From Bacillota bacterium (GTDB taxonomy: Bacteria > Bacillota > Clostridia > Acetivibrionales > DTU013): a DNA stretch of 64,000 bases. Under the pieces are notes generated by a model. That model ran no database searches. It worked only from the letters and a program-made list of their open reading frames with translations, and was not told the DNA's origin. The stretch's first letter is position 1. The number at the start of each line of letters is the position of its first letter. The DNA lies in contig JAEZCO010000059.1 of NCBI GenBank assembly GCA_023433505.1, positions 26,305-90,304 of the forward strand, given 5' to 3'. Position numbers and translations under genes: made by a program. Positions 1-8,749 of the stretch are shown here, piece by piece.

Positions 1-861
1 TTCAGGTTTTCATCCTTTTATGTGAAGGTTTTTGCTGCATTTTTATTCCTGGCTGTGTCTGTCACCGCCTCCATCCTATATATGAAGCATGTATCCAATG
101 AGAACCTCGAATTGAAAAAGAGTTTGACGGAATTGTACAGCGCAAATTCAGAGCAGCGAAGACTATTGGACGAAAAGTCCGATGAAGTTGCGCAAATGAA
201 AGAAAGCAATGAAGCCTACAAAAAAGCTGTAGACGAGCAATCGGCAAAGATTACGGCAAAATTCAATGATATTACCGATAAGTACATCGCAAATCAAAGC
301 GCCACCAAAACCAACCGGTCCGGCGAAAGAACCCCGGGCAGCTTCTCAATCGAAATAAGCGGCCTGAAGGATATGATCGACAGCATGAACAGCCTCAGCA
401 GCAGGACGGATGTCGTGACCCTCGATTTATCGGATGCAAACGCCAAGCTTGAAAAATATTTCGAGACGGTGCCTACTCTGGTTCCGGCAAACGGTGAGTT
501 CAACAATGGCTTCGGTTATAGAAGGGACCCCTTCACAGGAAGGAAAACCTTTCATGAAGGCATAGACATCTCCGCCGATAAAGGGACCGGCATTAAAGCC
601 TCCGCAAGCGGAAAAGTCACACTGGCCGGGCGGTACGGAGGATACGGACTTGCTGTGATCATCGACCACGGACGGGGTCTAAGCACTTTATACGGCCACA
701 CCTCAAAACTCCTTGTCAAGGAAGGACAAACGGTAAAAAAGGGTGATATTATAGCGAAAGTGGGCAGCACCGGCAGAAGCACCGGTCCGCATCTTCATTT
801 TGAAGTCCGGCTTTACGATACACCCGTTAACCCTGAAGCTTATATTGACCTGAAGCAGTAA
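1..861 (+). CDS. M23 family metallopeptidase (LytM-type), 5' end outside window
   Basis: Cell-wall endopeptidase of the LytM/M23 family, expected to act outside the membrane on peptidoglycan cross-links. Numbered from the GTG at 22, residues 1-20 form a membrane segment, about 28-95 look like a coiled coil, and 155-279 are the M23 domain. The zinc-ligand motifs are intact: H178 and D182 in FHEGID, then H257 and H259 in GPHLH. The frame stays open to base 1 (residues FRFSSFY before the GTG), and proteins of this type usually carry a short basic segment before the membrane helix, so the true start is probably upstream of the window and the GTG may be internal. The bactofilin gene follows 184 bp downstream; the pairing of an anchored M23 peptidase with a bactofilin is common and suggests joint work on cell shape or envelope remodelling. 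Confidence 0.9.
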   Translation, partial: FRFSSFYVKVFAAFLFLAVSVTASILYMKHVSNENLELKKSLTELYSANSEQRRLLDEKSDEVAQMKESNEAYKKAVDEQSAKITAKFNDITDKYIANQSATKTNRSGERTPGSFSIEISGLKDMIDSMNSLSSRTDVVTLDLSDANAKLEKYFETVPTLVPANGEFNNGFGYRRDPFTGRKTFHEGIDISADKGTGIKASASGKVTLAGRYGGYGLAVIIDHGRGLSTLYGHTSKLLVKEGQTVKKGDIIAKVGSTGRSTGPHLHFEVRLYDTPVNPEAYIDLKQ

Positions 862-957
862 TGAAATACAGCTTCCGCTGAGGTTTTTTTAAATGCAGTC
901 TTGGGAGCCGGCATTTACAGAAAAATCGGAGGTAATATTCGCAGTGCTTCTTAGTAA
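862..957. repeat. Dispersed ~100-bp palindromic repeat, copy A
   Basis: This segment begins directly after the M23 stop codon. It has the layout shared by other intergenic copies in the window: a left arm related to AAATATAACTTCCCG, a middle with AAATGCAGTCTTGG, and a right arm CCGGCATTTACAGAAAAA followed by TCGGAGGTAATATTCGCAG. The arms are imperfectly complementary, so an RNA copy could fold into one long hairpin. The closest relative is the copy at 18013-18118. Confidence 0.65.
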
Positions 958-1045
958 CAAAACAAACAGGATTCCTTCGTGAAGCCGTCATTACAAGTGA
1001 AACGAATTTTTCCTGTCATTTATATTTTTTAAAGGAGGGAATTTC

Positions 1046-1510
1046 ATGTTCAGCAAAAAAGATTCCGTATTTCGTGAAGGCGTTGATACACTGGTAGGAA
1101 GCAATACGGTTTTTACCGGAAACATCGAATCGGACGGCACCGTGAGAATTGACGGAAAGGTCAAGGGCGACATCCGGGTGGAAGGCGACATCTACGTTGG
1201 CGAAAAGGCTGTGATCACCGGAAATCTCACTGCCGCCAATGTGAATCTTGCCGGGACTGTGGAAGGCAATATCTCCGCCAAGGGCATTTTAAAAATACTG
1301 TCCACGGCAAAGCTGTACGGCGACATAAAGGTAAACAGCTTTGTAGCCGATGAAGGCGCATTGTTTCAGGGAAAATGCAACATGATGGAGCTGCCTGAGA
1401 ATGAAAAGACTTCTGAAAAGGCTGCGATGAAAAAAAACTACAAAAAAAGCACGGTTCTTGACGATGTGTTTGAAGAAAAGGAAAAAAACAATAGCCTGAA
1501 GGCCGAATAA
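1046..1510 (+). CDS. Bactofilin family polymer-forming protein
   Basis: Bactofilins self-assemble into filaments made of stacked right-handed beta-helices and act as scaffolds for cell shape and wall enzymes. Residues about 15-115 show the typical repeating pattern of short beta strands with glycines (DGTVRIDGKVKGDI, then GNLTAANVNLAGTVEG). The lysine- and glutamate-rich tail from about 118 to 154 is probably disordered. The length of 154 residues fits the family. AAAGGAGGG at 1031-1039 sits seven bases before the ATG and fixes the start. The preceding M23 peptidase on the same strand is the usual partner of clostridial bactofilins, but a repeat element lies between them, so cotranscription is not certain. 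Confidence 0.9.
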   Translation: MFSKKDSVFREGVDTLVGSNTVFTGNIESDGTVRIDGKVKGDIRVEGDIYVGEKAVITGNLTAANVNLAGTVEGNISAKGILKILSTAKLYGDIKVNSFVADEGALFQGKCNMMELPENEKTSEKAAMKKNYKKSTVLDDVFEEKEKNNSLKAE

Positions 1511-1546
1511 TAGTGCTGAATCACAGCAAGGAAGCAGGTCTGCGTT

Positions 1547-1708
1547 CTATGGGAAATTCACAGGGATGGGGACTTGTTTTAGGTTGGACAATATTATCAA
1601 AAGGATGAATATGGCCACTGCCACCAGTATCCTGTTAATGGTTTGCATCCGCTTGATATTTCTTTTTCCTACATACCACATCCGCCTGTAAAGCATACAA
1701 TTTCTCAT
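1547..1708 (-). CDS. Possible small single-span membrane protein, 53 aa
   Basis: An unrecognised short open frame. It codes 53 residues: a basic N-terminal half (MRNCMLYRRM, then GKRNIKR) followed by one hydrophobic stretch of about 17 residues (ILVAVAIFILLIILSN) and a short Pro-rich end. The layout is that of a small inner-membrane protein with a cytoplasmic positive end. A G-rich run, GGGGG, lies eight to nine bases upstream of the ATG and could act as the ribosome site; internal methionines at residues 5, 10 and 21 are alternative starts. It lies in an otherwise empty 440-base gap between the bactofilin and the XRE regulator. No family is recognised, and it could be a chance frame. Confidence 0.4.
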   Translation of the reverse strand: MRNCMLYRRMWYVGKRNIKRMQTINRILVAVAIFILLIILSNLKQVPIPVNFP

Positions 1709-1954
1709 TTTGAAAACCCCCGGAACATTTTCGATGAAAAAAAGCCTTCCCGTTTTCTGGCAATGCTATCGCACAGGCGGGCAGCAAATAGGAAACATTT
1801 GCCGCCGGCCCCGCCGTAATGACTGCATTGTTAGAAAATATACGGGAAGTTGTTTTTTTCACTAGTGCATACTATGCATCGGGAAATCTTTTTGTGAATA
1901 TGCTGCCGCGGCAATTTTATGATGATAACAACTTAATTCAAAAGATACGGGCAA

Positions 1955-2416
1955 TCATCCCTGCATTTGCATAAGAATCTGGACCGCCATATACCGCTTC
2001 AACGTCGTTTCCATCTGAATAAAAACATCCTCCAGAAAAAGCCCGTATAAATCCTTGTTTTCTATCAGATACTTGGATTCAAGCGCTTTTTCCATAATGC
2101 CGCCGATTTTTTTCTGGACTTCCTTGTCTTCAAGCACCTTGAAGTTCCTGTCTTTGGCAATGACAAGGCGGATCAGGGAAGGAACCTTCAAGCCGGCGGC
2201 TTCGGGCTTTTCATCCAGTCCCAGCAGCATGTCCACATCCAAATCCAGCTCCCGGATTATTTTAAGTATGATCTCCAGCTTTGGATTGGCCTTCCGTCCG
2301 TTTTCAAGCTGGGACAAATACCCGGGGGAAATACCGACCACCTTAGCAAAATCCACCAGCGATATGTTTTTCTCTTCCCTTTTGGCCTTTATTACTTCTC
2401 CGACCTTAATTTCCAC
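1955..2416 (-). CDS. XRE-family transcriptional regulator
   Basis: A 153-residue DNA-binding protein with one helix-turn-helix of the Xre/Cro type at about residues 5-60 (VGEVIKAKREEKN, then FAKVVGISPGYLSQLENG), followed by a helical C-terminal half that probably mediates dimerisation. The GTG at 2416 is chosen as the start because GAGGGGGG lies six bases upstream. A longer frame reaching 2464 would put that ribosome site inside the gene. It is transcribed divergently from the PBP gene. What it controls cannot be told from the sequence, and no clear operator palindrome was seen beside it. Confidence 0.85.
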   Translation of the reverse strand: MEIKVGEVIKAKREEKNISLVDFAKVVGISPGYLSQLENGRKANPKLEIILKIIRELDLDVDMLLGLDEKPEAAGLKVPSLIRLVIAKDRNFKVLEDKEVQKKIGGIMEKALESKYLIENKDLYGLFLEDVFIQMETTLKRYMAVQILMQMQG

Positions 2417-2749
2417 CAAAATCCCCCCTCTTTTTATTTTATCGATTCCGAATATATTTATCAATAGGATTGTTTACTCCTGTTTTTCTATTGGCAAAAA
2501 TAATATATATGCCCAACCCGGCAGAGATGTTTAAACAAAATACAATTATTTGTGTTATAATAATGAGTTATAATATAGATTGGTCTGAAAATGCTGCCGT
2601 ACGAACCCCTGCTGCACCAATGATCCGGGCACTGCAGGGAATAATGGAACATTTTCGGGGAATACTCGGTCAAATCAGTTTGATTGAATATTCGCAAACA
2701 CTGCAGGCGATGTATAGATGATCCTATATGGATATTTGAGGAGGACCCT
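2417..2749. other. Divergent intergenic region between the XRE regulator and the PBP gene
   Basis: No convincing gene is seen here. A TATAAT at 2556-2561, preceded by TGTGT, is a possible -10 box for the PBP gene; the matching -35 region is poor. The stretch is AT-rich up to about 2575 and becomes more mixed towards the PBP ribosome site GAGGAGG at 2739-2745. Confidence 0.4.
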
Positions 2750-5275
2750 ATGAAGTCCAGTTCTAAAGCTGTTCCACCGGGAGCGGCAAAAAAATCAAAA
2801 AAAAGATCCCCCACGAGAAAGTTCATTATCACCCTTGTAAAAGTGGTATTGATTTCATTTATCGCGCTCTCGTGCGCAATGGCAGGTTTGTTGGGAGGCG
2901 CTATCTACGGCTGGCTGAAAACAGCTCCCAAGGTGGATTATGAAAGCCTGATCAGCAAAATGAATCAAACAACCTTCATATATGACGCCAAAGGCAATGT
3001 TATTTCAAAGCTTACAGGCAAGGATAACAAGGACAGCGAGCCCATTTCCTATGATCAGGCGCCAAAATTTCTCACAGGCGCCATCATCGCCGTGGAGGAC
3101 GAACGTTTCGAAGATCATCCCGGTGTAGATATACTGGGTATTATCAATGCAGGTGTCAGCTATGCTAAAAGTTTCATATTGCCCAATGCCAAACAGGCGC
3201 GGGGCGGCAGCACCATTACCCAGCAGGTAATAAAAAATATAACGGAAAATAACGAACGTACGGTTCAAAGAAAAGTCCAGGAATGGGCGGCCGCCATCGA
3301 TCTCGAACACAAGCTGCAAAAATGGCAGATCATGGAGATGTACATGAATTACAGCTATTGGGGCAACGGCTGCCGGGGCGTCCAATCCGCATCGAAGAAA
3401 TATTTCGGCAAGGACGTATGGGATTTGTCCCTCGCCCAGTGTGCACTCCTTGCGGGGATTACCAATAACCCCGGAGGGAACAACCCTTTTACCGAAAGCG
3501 GCAGAACACGTGCCAAGGAACGCCAGGAGCTCATCCTCAAGCTGATGCTTGAGCAGGGCAAAATAGACCAGCGGCAGTATGACCAGGCTGTAGCTGAGCC
3601 CATGGTATACGCAGAACAAACAGCGTCTGCCAAAGTATTGAACGTCCAGACCTATTTCGTAGATCAGGTAATCAGCGATGTCAAGCAAGCCTTAATGAAG
3701 GAAAAAAATCTCACCTCCTCCCTGGCCGCTAACCTGATTTACAACGGCGGTCTTAAGATTTATACCACCCAGGATCCGGATATGCAGGCCGCTATGGACG
3801 AAGTATTCCTTAACGATGACTATTTCCCCACCGGCAATAATAATACGGCTAAAAAATACAATGAACATCCCCAGGCCTCCATGGTGATCCTTGACGCTCA
3901 AAATGGCCAGATCAAGGCCATATACGGCGGCTATGGCAAGAAGGAAGCCAGCAATATTTTAAACAGGGCGTCGCAGATAGAAAGGCAGCCGGGCTCCAGC
4001 ATCAAACCAATTGCCGTATACGCACCGTCAATTGATATGGGCCTTATTACCCCTGCAACAATCATCGATGACGTTCCGGTTTATATGAGAGGCAATGATC
4101 AAACGGCTACGCAAGCGCAAAAAGAAGGTGAATATCCGAAAAATTTTGATAAAAAGCATGATGGACTGACCAGTGTCAGGAATGGTTTGAAGGCGTCCAT
4201 CAACGTAGTGGCAGCTAAAATCTGGAATGATTTTCTCAAGCCTGATAATTCTATGGCATACTTGAAAAAAGTAGGCATAGACAAAGATGAAGGCTACCTT
4301 GCCCCCCTGGTATTGGGAGCACTGAAAAATGGCGTGAGCCCACTTCAGATGGCTGCCGCGTATGTGCCTTTTGTCCATAAAGGCATGTATTATGAACCTA
4401 CCTCCTTTACCCAGGTAAAGGACAGCGAAGACGCGGTTCTTCTTGATAAAAAGCCCAAATACAACACGGCGTACAGTGAACAGACCGCTTCCCTCATGGC
4501 GGATATGATGCAGGAAGTAACCAAAGGTCAAACTTCACCGTATCCTCACGGTGGTACGGCAGCCGGATATGTGACTGAAAAGACCATCGGCATGCCTGTA
4601 GCCGGTAAGACAGGTACCACCAGCGATAACCTGGATAAATGGTTTGTCGGCTATACGCCTTATTACACTGCAGCCACATGGTATGGCTATGATAATAAAG
4701 TCGGTCAAATAACGCTTCAGTCTTCCGAATCCAATCAAGCGCTTAAAATCTGGGCGGCGGTGATGTCAAAGGTACATAAAAACCTGGAAAAGAAGGGATT
4801 TACCCTGGCGCCGGGCTTGGTAAAGAAAAAAATATGCATTTATTCCGGAAAGATTGCCACCGCGCTTTGTGCCGCAGATCCGAGGGGCAACGCAACAAAA
4901 GAGGAGCTTTTCATTAAGGGCACGGAACCGAAGGATGATGATTTATGTACGCTACACGTACGGGCGCAGGTGTGCAAGGAAAGCAAGGACGGCTATGGAA
5001 GGAATTTATTAGCCGGGCCAAACTGTCCGGCAGCCTCCGTCATTGATAAAGTGTTCATACAAAGGATTGTCCCCTATGTTCCGGCAAAGCCCGGTGAAAT
5101 ACCGCCAAAAGACATTATATATGAGCTGCCCGCCGGTGAGTATTGTACCGTGCACGGCGCTCCGACAGGGAGTCAGACGGAAATAAACAACAGCGAGCCC
5201 AACCAGGTGAACCAGACGACACCTCCGCCGGAGAATGTAGGCGATCCTATTGTGGAAGAACAGCCATTGGAATAA
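2750..5275 (+). CDS. Class A penicillin-binding protein (PBP1A-type)
   Basis: Bifunctional peptidoglycan synthase of 841 residues: a glycosyltransferase GT51 domain polymerises lipid II, and a transpeptidase domain cross-links the stem peptides outside the membrane. A basic cytoplasmic tail (1-24) is followed by a membrane helix (about 25-55). The GT51 motif EDERFEDHPG starts at E116, and RGGSTITQQ follows. The transpeptidase triad is visible as S416-S-I-K419, the ASIN motif and K620-T-G. The C-terminal 140 residues contain several cysteines and end in a Pro/Glu-rich tail, as in clostridial PBPs. GAGGAGG at 2739-2745 fixes the ATG at 2750; a longer in-frame reading exists but has no ribosome site. 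A strong terminator follows 13 bases after the stop. Confidence 0.95.
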   Translation: MKSSSKAVPPGAAKKSKKRSPTRKFIITLVKVVLISFIALSCAMAGLLGGAIYGWLKTAPKVDYESLISKMNQTTFIYDAKGNVISKLTGKDNKDSEPISYDQAPKFLTGAIIAVEDERFEDHPGVDILGIINAGVSYAKSFILPNAKQARGGSTITQQVIKNITENNERTVQRKVQEWAAAIDLEHKLQKWQIMEMYMNYSYWGNGCRGVQSASKKYFGKDVWDLSLAQCALLAGITNNPGGNNPFTESGRTRAKERQELILKLMLEQGKIDQRQYDQAVAEPMVYAEQTASAKVLNVQTYFVDQVISDVKQALMKEKNLTSSLAANLIYNGGLKIYTTQDPDMQAAMDEVFLNDDYFPTGNNNTAKKYNEHPQASMVILDAQNGQIKAIYGGYGKKEASNILNRASQIERQPGSSIKPIAVYAPSIDMGLITPATIIDDVPVYMRGNDQTATQAQKEGEYPKNFDKKHDGLTSVRNGLKASINVVAAKIWNDFLKPDNSMAYLKKVGIDKDEGYLAPLVLGALKNGVSPLQMAAAYVPFVHKGMYYEPTSFTQVKDSEDAVLLDKKPKYNTAYSEQTASLMADMMQEVTKGQTSPYPHGGTAAGYVTEKTIGMPVAGKTGTTSDNLDKWFVGYTPYYTAATWYGYDNKVGQITLQSSESNQALKIWAAVMSKVHKNLEKKGFTLAPGLVKKKICIYSGKIATALCAADPRGNATKEELFIKGTEPKDDDLCTLHVRAQVCKESKDGYGRNLLAGPNCPAASVIDKVFIQRIVPYVPAKPGEIPPKDIIYELPAGEYCTVHGAPTGSQTEINNSEPNQVNQTTPPPENVGDPIVEEQPLE

Positions 5276-5288
5276 AAGGAAGCAAAAC

Positions 5289-5315
5289 AAAAAGCCGGGC
5301 CTGGCCCGGCTTTTT
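5289..5315. terminator. Bidirectional intrinsic terminator between PBP and proB
   Basis: A GC-rich palindrome, with perfect 13-base arms (5289-5301 and 5303-5315) built on GCCGGGCC and GGCCCGGC and flanked by A5 and T5 runs. Because both sides carry the tract, it can end transcription of the PBP gene on the plus strand and of proB on the minus strand. Confidence 0.85.
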
Positions 5316-5422
5316 ATATTATATTCAAATTGCATTCAGCTTAACTCTTAGCTCCCCAAAATGACAACCCTGGAGTCATGGCAATACTCAGGCAGGATTG
5401 GAAAGCACGTTCTTCCAATCCT

Positions 5423-6241
5423 TCAATGCTTCCCTACAAACCATGTCCCTACTTCCCTGCCTTCAACAATGTCCAGCAGGATACCCGGATCGCTGCCGCT
5501 GGCAAGAATCATGCCGGTCCCCCCTGCCGTGGCAATCCTGGCAGCGGAAAGCTTTGTCACCATGCCGCCGGTCCCTCTTTTGGAACCTACGCCTCCGGCA
5601 CATTTCTCAACTTCGGGGGTGATTTCATGGATGGTCATAATCAGTTTGGAATCTTTATATTTGTGGGGATCGCAGTCATAAAAACCGTCGATATCCGACA
5701 GGATGACAAGCAGGTCCGCCTTTACCAGCTCCGCAACGATGGCTGACAGCGTATCATTATCGCCAAAAACCCTTTTCTCGCCATATTCGATTTCATCGAT
5801 GGATACCGAGTCATTCTCATTGACGACGGGCACGACACCCTTTTCCAGCAGCGTTTCAAAAGTATTGATTACATTCTGCCGGGTATGGCTGTTTTCCACC
5901 ACATCTCTTGTCAGCAGGATCTGACCGACAATATGACCATATTCCGCGAAGAATTTGCTATAGATGTGCATCAGTTCGCATTGTCCTACTGCCGCAGCAG
6001 CCTGTTTTCCCCGGACGGTTTTCGGCCTTTCCTTCAATTTGAGCTTATCCACGCCTACGCCGATAGCTCCCGAGGTCACAAGCACCACTTCCCTGTCTTG
6101 ATTGACAAGGTCGGAAAGCACCCGGGCCAGCTTGTCTATCCTGGAAAAATTGAGTTTTCCCGAATCATAGGTCAAGGTGGAGGTGCCTACCTTTACGACT
6201 ATCCTCTTAGCATTGCGCAATTCTTCCCTGACGTTGCTCAT
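5423..6241 (-). CDS. proB: Glutamate 5-kinase (short form without PUA domain)
   Basis: ATP-dependent phosphorylation of glutamate to glutamyl 5-phosphate, the first step of proline synthesis. The amino-acid-kinase fold is clear: KVGTSTLT near residue 17, VTSGAIGVGV near 55, NENDSVS near 140, FGDNDTLSAIVA near 160, and GSKRGTGGMVTKL near 220. The protein is 272 residues, about 100 shorter than forms that carry a C-terminal PUA domain. It ends right after the kinase domain; no PUA remnant was seen downstream. Unlike the usual proBA operon, proA lies on the opposite strand and is transcribed away from proB. No T-box or proline leader was recognised. Confidence 0.95.
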   Translation of the reverse strand: MSNVREELRNAKRIVVKVGTSTLTYDSGKLNFSRIDKLARVLSDLVNQDREVVLVTSGAIGVGVDKLKLKERPKTVRGKQAAAAVGQCELMHIYSKFFAEYGHIVGQILLTRDVVENSHTRQNVINTFETLLEKGVVPVVNENDSVSIDEIEYGEKRVFGDNDTLSAIVAELVKADLLVILSDIDGFYDCDPHKYKDSKLIMTIHEITPEVEKCAGGVGSKRGTGGMVTKLSAARIATAGGTGMILASGSDPGILLDIVEGREVGTWFVGKH

Positions 6242-6282
6242 GTTCTATTTCCTTTACAACATTTTTGACATATTCTTTAATG

Positions 6283-6385
6283 TACCGGCGAAATATAACT
6301 GCCCATCTGCATCTCTGAAAACATAGCCCATGCAACCCACATTCTCAGAAAAGCGGAAAGCATTATTTTCAGTACTCCCAAGTAA
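6283..6385. repeat. Dispersed ~100-bp palindromic repeat, copy B
   Basis: This copy starts about 40 bases upstream of the proB start codon. The left arm reads CGAAATATAACTGCCCATCT, the middle has CTGAAAACATAGCC, and the right arm has TTCTCAGAAAAGCGGAAAGC followed by ATTATTTTCAGTACTCCCAA. It is more diverged than the copies at 18.0 and 54.3 kb, but the order of the blocks is the same. Confidence 0.55.
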
Positions 6386-6422
6386 TTATACAATATGCGT
6401 CAGGGGTTTTCCAGAATAATTT

Positions 6423-6527
6423 CTATTTTGATGTCAGCACCGCATAGTCATATCCTACAAAAAGACATATAATGAGGATAAAGGCAAATAACAGAAAAAC
6501 CCGGCTCCTTAAAAATCTTCCAAGCAT
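6423..6527 (-). CDS. Possible small membrane protein, 34 aa
   Basis: An unrecognised 34-codon frame with good start signals: GGGAGG lies eight bases before the ATG at 6527. The product begins with a basic stretch (MLGRFLRSR) and continues into a hydrophobic span of about 17 residues (VFLLFAFILIICLFVG), ending in YDYAVLTSK. This is the usual layout of very small inner-membrane proteins. TATAAT occurs on the same strand about 50 bases upstream of the start, but without a good -35 box. It lies between proB and proA. No family is recognised; the ribosome site is the main argument that it is real. Confidence 0.5.
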   Translation of the reverse strand: MLGRFLRSRVFLLFAFILIICLFVGYDYAVLTSK

Positions 6528-6675
6528 ATGCGCAACCTCCCGGTTTGATTATTAGCCTGACGGACGGATTATATACATGCCTCTTTCCGATAAACGGCAA
6601 ACTGCGAGCGGTGCAGGAGCCCCAGCCCGAAAGTATTGAAATGCCTAAGGGAGCAGGAATGGGATATGCCCCTAC

Positions 6676-6704
6676 TTGACATGGAAGATAAATTATTGTA
6701 TTTT
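6676..6704 (+). promoter_or_regulatory. Possible proA promoter
   Basis: A perfect -35 box TTGACA at 6676-6681, a 17-base spacer and TATTTT at 6699-6704. The -10 match is weak (four of six). It would place the transcript start about 100 bases before proA. Confidence 0.35.
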
Positions 6705-6812
6705 TAATGAAACAGTTTGAAAACACAGAATACACCTAGTTGCAAGGGACCTTCCTTCTGCATGAAATGACGGACAATATAGATTGATATAGCTCACGAG
6801 AGGATGATACTG

Positions 6813-8108
6813 ATGAGCATGAATGAGACGGCCGGACAGGTAAAATCAGCTGCATTGAAGCTGGCGGCCACAAGCACGGATTTGAGAAACAACGCATTGC
6901 AACAAATTGCAAAGGCTCTTTTAGCGCGTAAAGACGAAATTCTCATAGCAAACAGGCTGGATATTGCCCGCAGCGAAAAGGAAAATATTGCGGCACCCCT
7001 CTTAAAAAGGCTTAAATTTGATGACGCCAAGCTCACCGATGTTATCGACGGCATAACAAGCCTTGTGGGGCTTGCCGACCCTATCGGCCGGACGCTGACG
7101 GCTACGGAGCTGGATGATGGACTTGAGCTCTATAAGGTTTCCTGCCCCATCGGGGTCATCGGGATCATTTTTGAGTCAAGGCCGGATGCACTGGTTCAGA
7201 TTTCCACACTGTGCCTGAAAAGCGGAAACGGCGCTTTGCTCAAAGGAGGCTCCGAAGCGCTGGAGACCAACCGTATCCTGGCGGATATCATTTCAAAGGC
7301 CGCCCAAGAGGCGGGAATACCTGCAAACTGGCTAAAGCTCCTGGAAACCAGGTCCGATGTCAATGAAATGCTGAAAATGGACGACTTTATCGATTTGATT
7401 ATTCCCCGGGGCTCCAATGATTTTGTAAGATATATCATGAATAATTCCAATATCCCGGTTATGGGCCATGCCGACGGCATCTGCCACTGCTACGTGGAGT
7501 CGGACGCCGACCTTGAAATGGCCTTGAAAGTGGTTGTAGACTCAAAGATCCAGTACGTGGCAGTCTGCAATGCGCTGGAAACTCTGCTGGTGCATAAGAC
7601 AGCCGCGCCTTCGTTTCTTCCTTTATTGAAAGCAGCCATGGATTTGAAACAGGTGGAGCTGGTAGGCTGCGGCAGAACCCAGTCGATTATTCCGGTAGAG
7701 CCTGCGGAAGAAGAAGACTGGGGCACAGAGTATCTGGACTATAAGCTGTCTGTAAAAATCGTAGATGACATTGACGAAGCCATTGACCATATCAACACCT
7801 ATGGTTCCGGCCATACGGATTCCATCGTTACCTCCTCAGCTGAAAAAGCGGCAAAATTTCTGTCCCTGGTAGATTCCGGCAATGTGCTGTGGAACTGCTC
7901 TACCCGTTTTAGCGACGGTTACCGTTACGGCTTCGGAGCTGAAGTCGGCATCAGTACCGGCAAGCTTCATGCGAGAGGCCCCGTAGGCCTGGAAGGATTG
8001 GTCATATATAAATATAAATTGACAGGAAACGGCCATACCGTCGAGGAATATGCCAACCGCAGCAAAACCTTCAAGCATCGCAAGCTGGACAAGGATTGTC
8101 CATTGTAA
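6813..8108 (+). CDS. proA: Glutamate-5-semialdehyde dehydrogenase (gamma-glutamyl phosphate reductase)
   Basis: NADPH-dependent reduction of glutamyl 5-phosphate to glutamate semialdehyde, the second step of proline synthesis. It has the aldehyde-dehydrogenase-like fold: the SCPIGVIGIIFESRPD segment near residue 110, GNGALLKGGSEA near 145, and AVCNALETLLVH near 250 containing the catalytic cysteine. The length of about 431 residues is normal. GAGAGG at 6798-6803 is directly next to an ATG at 6804 but nine bases from the ATG at 6813, so the latter is chosen. It is divergent from proB rather than in one operon with it. Confidence 0.95.
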   Translation: MSMNETAGQVKSAALKLAATSTDLRNNALQQIAKALLARKDEILIANRLDIARSEKENIAAPLLKRLKFDDAKLTDVIDGITSLVGLADPIGRTLTATELDDGLELYKVSCPIGVIGIIFESRPDALVQISTLCLKSGNGALLKGGSEALETNRILADIISKAAQEAGIPANWLKLLETRSDVNEMLKMDDFIDLIIPRGSNDFVRYIMNNSNIPVMGHADGICHCYVESDADLEMALKVVVDSKIQYVAVCNALETLLVHKTAAPSFLPLLKAAMDLKQVELVGCGRTQSIIPVEPAEEEDWGTEYLDYKLSVKIVDDIDEAIDHINTYGSGHTDSIVTSSAEKAAKFLSLVDSGNVLWNCSTRFSDGYRYGFGAEVGISTGKLHARGPVGLEGLVIYKYKLTGNGHTVEEYANRSKTFKHRKLDKDCPL

Positions 8109-8245
8109 GATTAAATAGTATAAAGTGCCTGCTGTTCCGGAAGATGTGCATAATTCATATGCTTTTGGAACTATTCCCGGGGTTTAACATAAAATATAGC
8201 ATGATGAAAGACTACTCATTGAATGGAAATATAGGTGAGTACCCT

Positions 8246-8632
8246 ATGGATAATAAGCTGTCACTGGAAAAAATAACAACGCTGCTTCAGGCTGCAGACA
8301 AGATAAGAAATACGGCCAATTCGCCTTCACGTGGAGAGGACGACGTATCTGTGAGCCTCGACAGGATGTCCCGGATCAAAGATACGCTGGAGGTGATTTC
8401 CGGATTCCTTCCGGAAGCACACAGGCTTCCCTTCAGCAATGCCCTTCACTCCTGCGACCGTTACTGCGGAACGTACTGCAGTCTCAAAAATCACTTAAGG
8501 GGCCTGAAAGGACAGGAACCGGATTTAAATCATGTCCTGTCCACATTGAAAGTTGTCATGCCCATGCTTGAAACCAGCCAGATGGTTCCGGTACGCAAAG
8601 CGGTTTCCGTACTTGAAGCCCTGCGGGATTAA
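8246..8632 (+). CDS. Conserved-looking hypothetical protein, 128 aa
   Basis: Not recognised. The 128-residue product is soluble, with no signal peptide or membrane span. It looks mainly helical and has a CDRYCGTYCSLKNH segment near residue 70 with three closely spaced cysteines and a histidine, which could be a metal site or simply structural. AGGTGAG at about 8233-8239 lies seven bases before the ATG at 8246. A longer frame begins upstream but has no ribosome site at its candidate starts. It sits alone between proA and the pfl-activase gene, 114 bases before the promoter-bearing gap of the latter. Confidence 0.6.
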   Translation: MDNKLSLEKITTLLQAADKIRNTANSPSRGEDDVSVSLDRMSRIKDTLEVISGFLPEAHRLPFSNALHSCDRYCGTYCSLKNHLRGLKGQEPDLNHVLSTLKVVMPMLETSQMVPVRKAVSVLEALRD

Positions 8633-8686
8633 GTACCGGTACTCGTAAAACAGGATAAAAAACTTGTCCCCTTGGCCCTTTTTTGC

Positions 8687-8715
8687 TTGACGCATAACGG
8701 ATTAAACTGCATAAT
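8687..8715 (+). promoter_or_regulatory. Sigma-A type promoter for the pfl-activase-like gene
   Basis: TTGACG at 8687-8692, a 17-base spacer and CATAAT at 8710-8715: five of six bases match consensus in each box. The gene's TTG start lies 35 bases beyond the -10 box. Confidence 0.65.
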
Positions 8716-8749
8716 CAAAGTAATTCGTCATTGATTCAGGAGGGTTGGG

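Noticed and set aside
1635..1862. A 75-codon minus-strand frame upstream of the XRE gene
   Set aside because: No ribosome site and low-complexity product; the overlapping 53-codon frame is the better candidate.
6541..6800. Possible riboswitch or T-box upstream of proA
   Set aside because: Several short GC-rich stretches looked promising, but no T-box consensus (GGGTGGNACCGCG) or known aptamer core could be matched.
8631..8655. Another copy of the palindromic repeat after the gene ending at 8632
   Set aside because: Only AGTACCGGT resembles one outer end of the 18.0-kb copy; too short to support.
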